Part shown: positions 36,601 to 53,593 of the stretch, one piece after another
How the letters are laid out: every line of letters begins with the position of its first letter
How positions within the stretch are numbered: position 1 is the first letter of the stretch
Assembly: GCF_017591435.1 (NCBI RefSeq)
Contig: NC_059296.1
Location: forward strand, 5,742,501-5,806,500
Reading direction: 5' to 3'
Origin: Portunus trituberculatus
Lineage: Eukaryota; Arthropoda; Malacostraca; Decapoda; Portunidae
Length of the DNA stretch: 64,000 bases
Translations under genes and position numbers: made by a program
Notes under the pieces: generated by a model
What the model was told of the DNA's origin: nothing
Seen by the model: the letters and a program-made list of their open reading frames with translations, nothing else
Database searches by the model: none

Positions 36601-37930
36601 CAACCACCCGGACCCTTCTTATCCCACAACAGCATCCAAGTCCGCACCCGCCCCGCCCCAGCCCAGCTTCCTATTCAGTGCACCCTCTGCACCAATCACC
36701 TCCCCGCTCCTGTTCCGTCCCACATCCTCTCCACCAATCACCGCCTAGCTCTGCCCAGTTCGGCCCCGCTGCCTGCTTCTGCTACAGAAACGATTCTTTA
36801 AACATATTTTCTCGGGTTTTCCATGTATTTCTAGATGTGTTCCGGACTCTGGGTATAAGAGAAGGTGGAGGAGGAGGATGTGGAAGGGAGAGATGGAGTG
36901 TGAGAGTGAGGGGAGGGGAGGAGGAATGACTCACCAAACGTACAAAAAAAAGCATCTCGGCGTAAGGGTAAGAATATTTTTCTTTTATTGATGGAGTTTG
37001 CATTGTTTTGATATCTGATTTGTTATTAGTAAAGTAAAGCAGGTTTCAAGCTGCAATAGAATTTAGTCTAGGTGTGTTTTGGTTTAACGAAAAAAAAAAA
37101 AAAAATAGCATTAAAGGCACTACATAAAATATAACTTTTTTAATAAGCACGCCTAGGATTGTTTTAATACTTGTTATAACACCTAAAGAATATGAAAAAC
37201 ATGACCCAAGTAATAATATTCCACAAAATTTAGTCTTTCTATTCATATTAAAAAAAAAAAAAATTAACGGTACCAAACTAGAAAACAAAAATCTTTATAC
37301 GAGGAGGAATCTGTGTTATCTTTATATTACTGGAAAGCAAAAAAAAAAAAAAAAAAAAAAATCGTATTCAGAAGGTGTAATATAATGGAGTTAGGCGGTG
37401 CTTTCCATCTCGACATTATGTTGTGTTTGTGCGCCGTTATTTTCAGTTACAGACCCGGCTTTTGTAAACAATCGACCCGGTTACGTTTTTATATTTGCTT
37501 AAAGTATTTGTAGCGTCTAAAACTGTAGTGCATTCCAGTCTGGGCGGCGTTTTTCTTGTGGCGATTTTTTAAATGAATTACGTACGTAAATATTGGACCA
37601 CAGAGACACCTCAGCCGTGCCTTCCTCCCGAGGTCAGTCCACCAATGTTTGCTTGCACTCCCCTTTGTTTCCAGACCCAGAGAATGAAGCAAAGCTAGAA
37701 ACAACAATCAAAATAGATAAATGGCCCATTACTGTGTTAAATAAGACGATGGTTATATATACGCCCACTATAACCCGGACCAAGACGCCCTCACACCAAC
37801 CCCAGTCCCTCCCCGTGTCAACTCGCCAACATTTCCTTCCATTTTTAGTATTTCCTGGACATTTGCTGCTGTTGCCCATATGAAATGCATAAAGTGCAGT
37901 GATAGGAAGAAGAAATGAGGAATACAAGTG
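36600..37930. other. Unique DNA with A/T homopolymers, no gene
   Basis: Contains A-runs near 37090, 37250 and 37340-37360. Small open frames on either strand lack splice-bounded support. Confidence 0.4.
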
Positions 37931-37933
37931 TGT

Positions 37934-38183
<250 letters not shown>

Positions 38184-38241
38184 ACCATGTCACAAAAACC
38201 ATAAAAACACCCTTGAAAACCTGTCACTATTAAAAAGCCAT

Positions 38242-38405
38242 ATTCTAAAACGATCTGCTCTTCCACCACGAATGTTTTCCAAGGTGACAAAGAGAACTAG
38301 CCGGGTTCTCAAGATTATTTCTCTTATCAAGGCAGAAATGTTGATAGTCTGTCACTAGAACCTTAAAAACATCCGTAAAAATCCTTACAACTTCAACTAT
38401 ACTCT
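38242..38405 (-). mobile_element. MITE family 2, partial copy
   Basis: Reverse-orientation copy: ATTCTAAAACGATCTGCTCT at the edge, then AACTAGCCGGGTTCTCAAGA and GTCTGTCACTAGAACCTTAA, matching the copies at 30410 and 43530. Confidence 0.6.
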
Positions 38406-38537
38406 TTTGACGAACTTTAGACACACAACCCATCACTTCGTTGGAAATTGGCGGTGCCTTAAGGCGTGGCTTCAAACTGGCTAGATAATACTCTAGACAC
38501 GATGCTAATGCTAAGCCCTCCATACACTCCCTCATCC

Positions 38538-38540
<3 letters not shown>

Positions 38541-38593
<53 letters not shown>
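38541..38593. repeat. (CT)n
   Basis: Pure CT array of about 53 bp. Confidence 0.95.
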
Positions 38594-38597
<4 letters not shown>

Positions 38598-38599
38598 GA

Positions 38600-39100
38600 C
38601 AAAGGTATGCTGGATAGAATCAACGACTCGCAAATGTGTTTAGGGAGTGTATATAGCAAACAAGACCATGGCGATTTGCCAGCATAAAAAAACAGGTAAT
38701 AATGTGGAATTACCTGATATATGGGCGTATGGGTTGGTTAAGTATATCGCAGTGCACATCCCGAGACTAAAAATATTGGGTATACTTAGCTGGAGGAAGG
38801 GAGAGTGAGGTGAGATGAGCTAATGTCTATCTCCTGCATTACGCGGAGAGTCACTGGTGAAAAGTAAAGACTGACGAATATTACGAACACAGTACTCGAG
38901 GGTTTCTGTTGCTCGAGCTGTATCTTTATTTATTGATTCACTTTTTTCACCTTCTCACGGCTTATGTGTTATCTTTATCATCATCTACAATATCTTTAGA
39001 CTTTAGTAGTAACAATAGTATGTAATAATAGTAGTGGTTTTGACGAACTAGCTGATGTGAGGGAATAAAAAAAATAAAAAATAAAAGCAGACAGATTCGA
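38600..39100. other. Unique DNA, no gene
   Basis: Nothing supported. Confidence 0.35.
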
Positions 39101-39109
39101 GAATAGTAG

Positions 39110-39114
39110 TAGCT

Positions 39115-39171
<57 letters not shown>

Positions 39172-39222
39172 AAACAAAAACAAAAAAAGGAAAAACAACA
39201 TTCAGAAGTAAGTGAAAGATAA

Positions 39223-39296
<74 letters not shown>

Positions 39297-39400
39297 CATT
39301 AATTTCAATAAAGCCAAAATAATCACAGTATCATGAAAGAGAAAAACAAAACGTCACATGGAATGACAAGCAGCAATTCTTGGATCTGTGTTACAAAGGT

Positions 39401-39448
<48 letters not shown>
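39110..39448. repeat. (AGT)n, (CA)n, (GT)n
   Basis: (AGT)n 39110-39170, (CA)n 39225-39294, (GT)n 39403-39448; the CA and GT arrays are complementary with a spacer of about 110 bp. Confidence 0.95.
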
Positions 39449-39449
<1 letters not shown>

Positions 39450-40904
39450 GATTCGTGACCATCACCACCCCCCAGGGTCATGGTGTCGCCTGAGGGGGAA
39501 GTCAGCGCACAGCTCACTCATTCACTGGCGGAAGGAGGGAAGAAAGCCGTCCATCCATAACCCCGACAGTCGCTGGCTTGCTCTAAAGGTGTTCATTAAT
39601 GGTGGTTAAGGCTGTTTATGTTCCGACAACCTTGCCATCGTCCTTTTCCCCGACACTGCTTGGTGCCTGTTCAATGCTTTCCGCGCCGAGCGTGGGATGT
39701 ACAGTATGTAATGTATACTTCTATACATTCTCCAGACGAAATATTACAGTGCGCACTGATCAGTAATAGTCTGATACCTAAATGCAATAAAGAGAAGGGT
39801 TGCCTAAGACACATTCTAAAAACAGACTCCTAACTATAGTCTGATCAAATCGAGTATATCCATCTTACTGATATACAGCCGACACACAAAAATTGGCAGG
39901 CTGTGACGCACCCATCACGGCTCAAAGCTATACGCTGAATCATGACATCCCGTCCCGGCTCGCCTGACTGCCTACCTGCCTGATTTACTGTCTGACTGAC
40001 TGCATAGAAGTAATACTCGTCAAAAATTAATAAGTAAAACGAAACCATGATTACTATGATAATATAGCGAGTTTCTTCACGAAGAAAACGTACACGTCAT
40101 TTCTGCGAACAACATGAGACCCAATTGGAATATTTGATGGCGTCTGTTTGCAATCGATAAGTGTAGTTGATGATTGGCGAGGCCTGACAGCCACTGGCAA
40201 AAGTTTATATATTGTGGATTTAGCATGGCTAGTGTCTGGAACGAGCTATCATGCATCTTGCACACGGAAAAATGAATCCTTTCATACTTTCTTTACGCTA
40301 CTAGGCATACAAAGACAGACAGAAAAGAAGAAAAAACACTTCTTTAATCCTTTGGTAATCCTTATGGGTCTATTCCTTAGGGACTAACATCTTTAGTGGG
40401 GCTTTCTTCGTCTTCTTTAAGGTCTTTGTCCCATTCACGTGAAAAAGAAAAAAACCCAAAGAATTATGGGCAGAATAGTGCAGGTGGCCTCGTGAAAAGC
40501 GTGGTTATTGGGATGCTGAGTCTTGCTGACCATGAAAAGTGTTAGGATGAAGGCAGGATGAATGCACCACGAGAGACGACTTCGCCTGGGTTGCCGCCAC
40601 CGTCATGGTAGCAAGTTATTTTCTTTTCCTTTCGTTTTTTTCTTTTTATCTTTTTCGACTCGTTATCAGTCAGGCGATAAGTAATCACTAAAGTCCGGAT
40701 GATTCTTGATTGTCCTTAACTCTACTTTAGCAATGCAGTGATGCATGTCTGCAGCATCGCTTGCTGGGGGTGTGTGTAGCACAGATATGACTTTTGAGAC
40801 ACGTCAAGTGTATATACTGTGGCAGAGTGATGAGAGGGAATGCAGGGTGAATGAGAGGCGTTATGGAGACAAATAGCCCTTTGACTTCATCCTTTTTAGC
40901 GCTG

Positions 40905-40905
<1 letters not shown>
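39449..40905. other. Unique DNA, no gene recognised
   Basis: Several 60-80 codon open frames on both strands, none with a domain or convincing splice pair. Confidence 0.4.

Positions 40906-40908
<3 letters not shown>

Positions 40909-40984
<76 letters not shown>
40909..40984. repeat. (GT)n, about 76 bp
   Basis: Pure GT array. Confidence 0.95.
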
Positions 40985-40986
<2 letters not shown>

Positions 40987-41365
40987 CCCCACCATCTGTA
41001 CTCACCAACAAGAGGTGTTATAGTACAACGCACAGGGATGGAAGGGACCACTGTAACGCAAAAGGTGTATAATACTTGATCCAGGTGTGTTCTGTTGAAA
41101 TGAGAGCCTTGTGTAACTGCAGTACTCCCCCCTCCAATTATGTACGGAGCCGCTCTGAAGCCAGCCTTGAATATGACAGCAGTCCTCACAATTCATGAGA
41201 CGATTCATATACTGTACTATATATGTGGCTACGCTATTGTATGAAACGTGGTTCCTATCCTCTGCCAAGGTTAAAGACAAACCAGCATAGCATAGCATAG
41301 CCTACTTAAGTATAGAATGTGGTGGTGACTGGTGAGAGGAAACAGGGAGAAGCAAAGTATGGCCC

Positions 41366-41690
41366 ATTTTCTGAAACACCCGCGCCGCACCTTCATAATT
41401 TTCAAAGGGGTCTAGTTGAAAAGACACGGGTTTTCAAGGATGTTTCTGTGATTCTGGTGACATGTAAACCCCTTCAATACTGGGACACATTTTTACCTTG
41501 AGATTAGTGTATGATTAGACCATTTTATCGACATTAGGAAGGGTCTATGGAGGTAAGGAGATTAATGGCCAGTCTTTACTATTTCAACAAGTTTTCTGCA
41601 TTATCAACAGGAAAATACTTTTTAGAACTCGGCTAAACGTCCCTGTGGTCTTCCAAAATGGTCGCGGTGAGAGAGGGAAGCTATGTCATC
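41366..41690 (+). mobile_element. MITE family 2 copy with nested TTAA MITE remnant
   Basis: Family 2 sequence (TTTCTGAAACAC, GTCTAGTTGAAAAGACACGG, TTTTCAAGGATG, then later CTCGGCTAAACGTCCCTGTG, GGTCGCGGTGAGAGAGG) is interrupted at about 41465-41590. The insert, AACCCCTTCAATACTGGGAC to TCTTTACTATTTC, is the left two-thirds of a TTAA MITE. Confidence 0.65.
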
Positions 41691-41919
41691 AAGTGCATGA
41701 GCGTTTCGACTATTGCCTTCTACATTGCCTTCTATTGTTTATCTTCACGTGGGTTTGCAGGTTTCTTAACAATGAGGGTTGTTAGCTGCGCTGATTAGGG
41801 TGACTTGCCAGCTGTACTACGTGTCGATTAGAGCTTCACCTTGGCTTCTGCGGCCACGGACGCCAGGAAACTTTGACGGATGTTTGTTAGCCGTGGCCAT
41901 CATGCACCTTAGTAGTAGC

Positions 41920-42033
41920 AGTGGCAGCAGTATATAGTAGTAGTAATGGTGGTGGTGGTGGTAGTAGTGGTGGTGGTGTAGTGGTGGTGGTGGTAGTGGT
42001 GGTGGTGGTGGTGGTGGTGGTAGTAGTGGTGAT

Positions 42034-42096
<63 letters not shown>

Positions 42097-42115
42097 AAAG
42101 TAGAAGTAGTAGCAG

Positions 42116-42180
<65 letters not shown>

Positions 42181-42190
42181 GTGGAATAGG
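41920..42190. repeat. (GGT)n/(AGT)n then (GA)n
   Basis: (GGT)n/(AGT)n mixture 41935-42035, (AGT)n to 42095, (GA)n 42119-42178. Confidence 0.9.
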
Positions 42191-42460
42191 AGGGTGTGGC
42201 TTTGTCGCCTGATTGTGATTGTTAAATGGACAAGGACGGAAAGAGAAAGGAGGAAGGAAGAAGGAGAAGAGGAGGAGAGTAATGAGCGAATACGCGGAAC
42301 AGGAAACTAGATGAAAGAGGGAGGACGAAGAAGGAAACGATTGGAAAAGAAGGGAAAAAAAGATCAATGGAATAACAACAATAACAACAACAAATGGCGT
42401 TCTACATTCATACTATTATAACTTGGAAGTGGAGGGAGAGGGAGAGGGGATGGGGATGGT

Positions 42461-43529
<1,069 letters not shown>

Positions 43530-43690
43530 TAAAAAAACGCTCTCTGGTCTCTCACCACAATTTTTCAAGGCCACAGAGATAATTAGCGGGGTTTTCAATA
43601 ATGTTTCTCCAGTTAATAATGTAGAAATCTTGTCACTCTACCTCTAGAACCGTAATAACACCTTAAAAAAAAATTGTTTAAATATAAGTA
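43530..43690 (-). mobile_element. MITE family 2 copy carrying the empty TTAA site
   Basis: Reverse-orientation copy: CTCTGGTCTCTCACCACAAT, AAGGCCACAGAGATAATTAG, then TTTCTCCAGTTAATAATG with a single TTAA at 43613-43616, where the copy at 30410 has an insertion. Confidence 0.7.
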
Positions 43691-43740
43691 AAGCCTAGCC
43701 TCAGCTTCTGACTGTCATATCTGCACTTACAAATTTCTTT

Positions 43741-43742
<2 letters not shown>

Positions 43743-43822
<80 letters not shown>
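43743..43822. repeat. (TA)n, about 80 bp
   Basis: Pure TA array. Confidence 0.95.
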
Positions 43823-43824
<2 letters not shown>

Positions 43825-44400
43825 AGGGATCAACCAAAGGGAATAAAATAAAGAGTAAGACCAGTTCCTAAAGAAGACAGTCAAAAGAAAAGCCAAATAT
43901 TACGAGGAAAAGCTATTTGAAACTTCCCTCTTGAAACAATTAAGGCCATAGATATACATAGGAGCAGATCAACACAGGAGCACAAAGGATCGGCTCTATT
44001 ACATATATTACACTTAATTTACTAGGCTCGTGTATTTCAATAACTCAGCCTACTGCATATACAAAAAAAAAAAAAAAAAAAAAATGTTTTCGTCATCAAC
44101 CATTTCAGACTTGGCCTTACTATATACTTCTTTAAAACCACAGTTCAACATTTACAGGATCAAAGGATCACGGTGTAGGTGGTTATAGGCACAGCGTTAC
44201 CGACACTTTAACAGCTGGGATGTGGGCATTCATAAATCAGCAGGTGCAGTCCGGAAGCAGCGATCGCGTGATGTGATATACGATTCGATAGCATTAGGCT
44301 GCGGCAGGAGGAAGTGCGCCTCGTAACCCCTCTCGACTGGACGGGTTTCGAAGGCCAGATTATTATTGTGTGAAAACTGAATGACGGAGATGGACAGATA
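43823..44400. other. Unique DNA with an A-run, no gene
   Basis: A homopolymer of about 20 A lies near 44065. Nothing coding is supported. Confidence 0.4.
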
Positions 44401-44402
44401 AG

Positions 44403-44497
<95 letters not shown>
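44403..44497. repeat. (GA)n, about 95 bp
   Basis: GA array with one AAAG interruption, abutting the 3' end of a SINE. Confidence 0.95.
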
Positions 44498-44499
<2 letters not shown>

Positions 44500-44760
44500 A
44501 TTCACCCAGCCAGTTTTCCCCATTACTGAGCGAGCTCAGGGTTCATAGACCGATCTTCGGGTAAGACTGAGACCACATCACACACTCCACACACCGGGAA
44601 AGCGAGGCCACAAGCCCTCGAGTTACATCCGGCACCTATTTACTGCTAGGTGAACACGGGCCAAATATTAAAAGGCTTGCCTATTTGCCTCGCCGCTTCC
44701 CGGGACTCGAACCCGGCCCTCTCGATTGAGTCGAGCGTCCTAACCACTACACTACGCGGT
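44498..44760 (-). mobile_element. tRNA-derived SINE, family 2, copy F
   Basis: Minus-strand copy; head at about 44693-44760. The anticodon stem CTCGA/TCGAG is kept but the loop is CTCAA, two bases shorter than the CTCACAA of copy E, so the anticodon is destroyed. The body matches copy E (CACCTAGCAGTAAATAGGTG, GAAGATCGGTCTATGA). Confidence 0.85.
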
Positions 44761-44769
44761 GTGTGTGTG

Positions 44770-45055
44770 TTTCACTGTTTGATCTGTTGCAGTCTCTGAC
44801 GAGACAGCCAGACGTTACCCTACGGAACGAGCTCAGAGCTCATTATTTCCGGATAGGCCTGAGACCAGGCACACACCACACACCGGGACAACAAGGTCAC
44901 AAATCCTCGATTTACATCCCGTACCTACTCACTGCTAGGTGAACAGGGGTTACACGTGAAAGGAGACACACCCAAATATCTCCACCCGGCCGGGGAATCG
45001 AACCCTGGTCCTCTGGCTTGTGAAGCCAGCGCTCTAACCACTGAGCTACCGAGTG
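44770..45055 (-). mobile_element. tRNA-derived SINE, family 1, copy D
   Basis: Minus-strand copy; head at about 44983-45055, 5' acceptor CACTCGG (one change from copy B). The B box has a C-to-T-type change (CCAGGGTTCGA). Its 3' end touches the head of copy F through about 10 bp of GT, so the two SINEs lie head to tail. Confidence 0.85.
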
Positions 45056-45092
45056 TGTGTGTGTGTGTGTGTGTGTGTTTTTTTTTTTTTTT
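45056..45092. repeat. (GT)n followed by T-run
   Basis: GT array continuing the SINE head, then about 14 T. Confidence 0.9.
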
Positions 45093-45183
45093 CAGGCCCC
45101 AAACCTATACCACTTACTTGTGGCACTAAAATACTGACTCATGCTTGCAAGTTAATAAGATAAAGTTTGAAAAGTGCAGGGTT

Positions 45184-45185
<2 letters not shown>

Positions 45186-45227
<42 letters not shown>
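45186..45227. repeat. (GA)n
   Basis: Pure GA array of about 42 bp. Confidence 0.9.
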
Positions 45228-45228
<1 letters not shown>

Positions 45229-45957
45229 GGACACATCGTAGAGACTAATAAATACGGTATAGCCCACGTAAAACTTTCGATCACTTAATGTGTAGAAAAA
45301 ATCGTTGTCCTACTATGAAAACTACTTTAGCTTATCAGTCCGTTTATAAGATGCCGCAGTTTAAAGCACCGGTACAAATCACATGTAGGCTACAGGTTGT
45401 GCACTTATAAACAGTAGATGAAAAAAGAAAAGAAAAAATAAAAATAAAAACATTCATGCACATTACCACAACTGAAAATTAAAGACGCACCAATTTCAGA
45501 TTACATAACAGACAAAGGAGGAACACTGCACGGGAAAGACTATAACGAATGATATTATATACCCCGCCCCCTCTCTCTCTCTGAATTAAAAAAAGTCAAA
45601 AGAAGTGACTAGCATCATGAAAGTCATGAGCTAAATGAAAGGTACACGGTGAAACAAGATACGTACAATATGGGATGGACACTAAATAATGGGAAAGAAA
45701 TAATAATAAATAAACAAGATGATGGATCCGTACACAGACAAATGAGAGAGAGAGAGAGAGAGAGAGAGTAACGAGGAACACTTCCCAGTAAGTAATATGA
45801 AGACTGGGGGGAAATAAAGAACCAGAATAAGATGTAAGGTAAAGAACCACACTATGATATATAGGGGATAAATGAGTCGGGAAAGAAAGGTGGTGCTTAT
45901 TTCCGAACGAGAGAAATATGTAAGCACAGTACGTAAGTGAAATAGTGGTGTACTTAC

Positions 45958-46215
45958 AAAACATAGGTGAGCACACTCGACTGGTATATCCGATATCATG
46001 CGTTAGTTTTGCGAGCAAGACTGGTGTCTCCACTTCCCGGAAAGCGCGACGTGTACTGCTGTAGCGACTAGCGAGTATGTGACTATGTGCTGTGTGGGGT
46101 GCCTTGAGCCGCGAGTCGTGAGTGCCGAGCCGCCAGCGGGAAGACAGGCAAGGGAGGACGCGTGTGGCAGCGGGGACCACTGGAAGCACTGTGGTGTGGC
46201 GCCGCGAACCAACCG
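45958..46215 (-). promoter_or_regulatory. Candidate non-coding first exon (minus strand)
   Basis: A GC-rich island of about 250 bp with CG-containing words, isolated in AT-rich DNA. Read on the minus strand it runs to a perfect donor TATGTTTT/GTAAGT at 45958. It could be a 5' UTR exon and promoter for a transcript entering gene 1, or the start of an unrelated gene. The open frame on the minus strand has no recognisable domain. Confidence 0.35.
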
Positions 46216-46354
46216 TGCACTTCACCACCCTTCATATTAGTGGTTTCCCCTCCCTGTCATCCTTCGTGATACCTCAATTTATGCTATTGACAACCTGTTG
46301 GGATTCGATGGAAGCATTATACTTTGATTCCATGTTTCCTGAACGTATTGGCAG

Positions 46355-46376
46355 ATTTTTTTTTTTTTTTTTTTTT
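46355..46376. repeat. T homopolymer
   Basis: About 22 T in a row. Confidence 0.9.
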
Positions 46377-46762
46377 TGGTGGGGGTAGAAACCTTCTTTA
46401 GGTATCAACTCATTTAAAAAAAAGTTATATCTAGGTTGTCATTACATTTCAGGGTTATTAAGGCAGGAAAGTCCTCATCTTTGTTGGAAATGCATTTAAA
46501 AAAAAATCGTCAGACATAGGAAAAAGTAAAGTCCAACATGAACTGCCATGTACAGGCCTGCCAATAGGTACCGGTAGCAGCAGATTCCTTATTTTCCTAT
46601 GTTCTCATGCCACCACGCCAAGCCCCCTCTACTGAGTGCAGCAAACAACCATAACGTTGATTTATATATATTTACATCCAACATTGGCACAATTCAAATT
46701 ACAATATATACACAATGAATATAACATCAGACAAGCGGTTAACGTTTAATATACTTACATAC

Positions 46763-49448
<2,686 letters not shown>

Positions 49449-49655
49449 GGTTATTCAACAACTACTCCAAGGAACCCTTAAGGAGGCCACCAGAACAAGG
49501 TCATCCAGCTACAGCAACCTAACAAGGAACCCCGTAGGTCACCAGGAAATGGTTATTCAGCTACTCCAACCTAGTGAAGAGTCATTGAGGTCACCAGGAA
49601 AAGGTCATCCAGCTACTTAAACTCTCCTGAGAAGACCTTTTGAAGGTCACCCCTA
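49449..49655. repeat. 52-bp minisatellite, four units
   Basis: Units start at 49449, 49499, 49551 and 49603, each with GGT(C/T)AT(C/T)CAGCTACT and GGTCACCAGGAA. The first unit is 50 bp, the next two exactly 52 bp. It falls inside an open plus-strand frame, but the frame has no other support. Confidence 0.8.
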
Positions 49656-50845
<1,190 letters not shown>

Positions 50846-50937
50846 TGCACTGAATGCAACAAAGAAGGTATGTGTCTATTTGAAGAGATTATTCAAGTTT
50901 TCCCTTCAGTCTCTATAGAGATTGACAGTAAACACAG

Positions 50938-51098
50938 ACATAAGAACGTAAGAAAAGAGGGAAGCAGCAAGAGGCTGTCAGGCCTATATGAGGCAGTCCC
51001 TGTGTGCTTAAGCTACCTAATTCCATCTATCTTCCCCATCCATGAACTTATCTAACCTTCTTTTAAAGCTCTCTATTGACTCAACCCTGATTGAAGCA
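50938..51098 (-). mobile_element. LINE 3'-end fragment (RT C-terminus)
   Basis: The minus strand reads ESIESFKRRLDKFMDG then a stop, followed by the 3' UTR words CAGGCCTGACAGCCTCTTGC-like seen at 28406. This is the C-terminal block of Jockey/CR1-type LINE proteins. Confidence 0.75.
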
Positions 51099-51099
51099 A

Positions 51100-53530
51100 A
51101 AATCAAGGAGGGACTGATCCAAAGGGGAAGCTAAAGAATGGCAGGAGACTCAAACCTTGAAGCAACACTTAAGATGCACAACTCATTACTGATCTAGCCA
51201 CAGTGACAACCATCACAACTATACAAATGGAGTACAGTTGTTCTTGACTGCTCCACCACTACAGATGAAAGTGGATTAAGGAATCAGGTTACAGAAGGAT
51301 GAGGAAGAGGAAACCAAAGTAAATGATTTCATGAGAGAGCCGATAAAGTAATCTCTGCAAGATTTGTCAGCAACAACCCTGGCATTCACAGGGAAGGAGC
51401 ACAACCTGTCATCCTCAAATTTAAGACTTACACAGTAACATAATGATATACACCTATACCTATGCTCCTCTTCTTACCTGGAGCCCTAAATCCCATACTT
51501 GACTAGGAAGCAAATAAAAAGGAAGGCCAGAGGAAACAAAAACAGTGAAATATAAAATAAAAGAAGTAAACCTCATCAGACACAGTACTCATAAGTTGGC
51601 CAGACTCAGACATGGGCCATGCAGCCACTCAAACGTCACTCATTCAAGCCACAAAACAGTAACTGTCATTCATTCTTTTATAACAAGTGATCTTTCACCA
51701 AGTAAGCAATTATACTTCCAACTTTAATATGTACAAAGCTAAGTGAATGATTATTAATGTTACGTACAATTTTAGATATGCATATACTTTACAACACCCA
51801 CTAAACATCTAGTAAAAATATGGTTACTTGTAATATATACTACAGTAGGTACTTTACCCCACGTGGTGAACACCCAGCAGCCATGGCTCCCCATCACTAC
51901 TCACAGCAACCAATGGAAAACACAAGTGTTCATAATGAAAATGGTCATCGATATGCAAGTCTGAAATATTATATGAACTAAACAAACTTTCTAACACAAA
52001 GAGAACAGAGATCCAACACAGTCATGTCTGGTGAGAGCAGCTGCTCATGGCAACAGTTGTTCCTCTCAGCCGAAGCAAGCCTTGTCCTGCTACACCAAGA
52101 GGACAGAGATAGGTAACTTCTCTCTACAATTTTCAAACAAGATAATTCTTGCCTATATCTGTGTTACTTCCTTGTTGTTTCAGTATTTTCAAATAAACAG
52201 GGATCTAATCCTGATGAACTACTGGGAGGCTAGTTGTACATTGATCATGCACAATCTAACAGAAAATGATGAGAAAGGTATGAGTGTCAACACAGTGGTA
52301 GTTTTGTGTGCTGCTGCTTACTCTCATCACTGTCCTCCCACACCAAGGCAGGATACTCAGTAATGCAACACAAGGAATCCTTATTTTCCATTATGTAATC
52401 TATAATGATACATATTTATATATATTCTACAAAAAAAATTGTAGTGCTTTCATTAAAAAGTGCACACATTTTTCCCTTTTTTTTTGACAACCACATCTGC
52501 TGAATACATTTTCAACTATGTTCAAAATGTACCCATTGTGAAAAACAAGGATTTTCTGTGTAGGCAGTTAAGAGGCACTATGGAGAAAATGCTTAGAGAT
52601 GGTACCAGCTCATGCAAACTTAACAATGGATCAAATGTACACAACACGAACAATAATGAAATCATGATTGAAGTGCTAGATTTATACAGAATGTTCTTGG
52701 GGTTAAAAAGAAAAAAAAAACAAGGAAGACTGAAAGTACTGAAATGGGAGGAAAAGTTCTATGCTATTATAAAACTTGCAAAAACAAAGTGAAAAGAAAG
52801 AAGACCCCAGTAACAACATTCAGCTTGTGGAAGAACTGTTATTAGATTTACAATATATTCTTTTGTTGCATTCATAGTGTATGCAATCCCCTTTACAATA
52901 GGGATCACTTGCATGTTAATGTACAACAAATAATGCACACTGACACGAGATACAGGACAATACAAAACAGAGTAGGATCTCTTACACTATATAACAAGAT
53001 GAGTGATATGGGAAAATGAGCATGTGTGCCTTGGGTTTTCTTGCCTTCCTCTCTGTGAAAAGTCAAGCCTGCTTGTGCCATCTTTCACCAGTGTGAAGTC
53101 AGGTCACCATGCTCTTTCTAGTGTCATTTTAAGAATTACTTTTAGAATCACGCGAATTTTCCTGTAATCTTTACCGCTATACACAATTCACTTTATATTA
53201 TATGCAGAATACCACAGTAATCATGTAACTATGTGACTTTGCCAAGTGATGCAACAATGACAGTGAGAACTGATCAGGATAGAGTTTCCAGCAAGCACAG
53301 GACTGAGGAAGGAAGGAAAGAAAACAGCAGACAAGAGAAGAAAAGCTCCCTTCTTCACTAGTCTCAGATGGAAGTCATGACAAATTTCTGGGTCATATCA
53401 CACACACACGGTACACTTCAAACAGCCAATGCTATGAAGTGTTTCTCACATCACTCCAGGGTAACATAACACGGACAATGTCAACAACATAGATTTTGTG
53501 TAGACGCACACACGCACACAAGCACGCACG

Positions 53531-53537
<7 letters not shown>
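51100..53537. other. AT-rich unique DNA, no gene
   Basis: Plus-strand open frames of about 110 codons at 52031 and 52460 have Lys/Asn-rich, domain-free translations and no clear splice pairs. I regard them as chance. Confidence 0.4.

Positions 53538-53591
<54 letters not shown>
53538..53591. repeat. (CA)n
   Basis: Preceded by CACG/CGCA variants from about 53505. Confidence 0.9.

Positions 53592-53593
<2 letters not shown>

Noticed and set aside
52031..52792. Two plus-strand open frames of about 110 codons
   Set aside because: AT-rich, Lys/Asn-biased translation with no domain, no Kozak strength and no splice partners.
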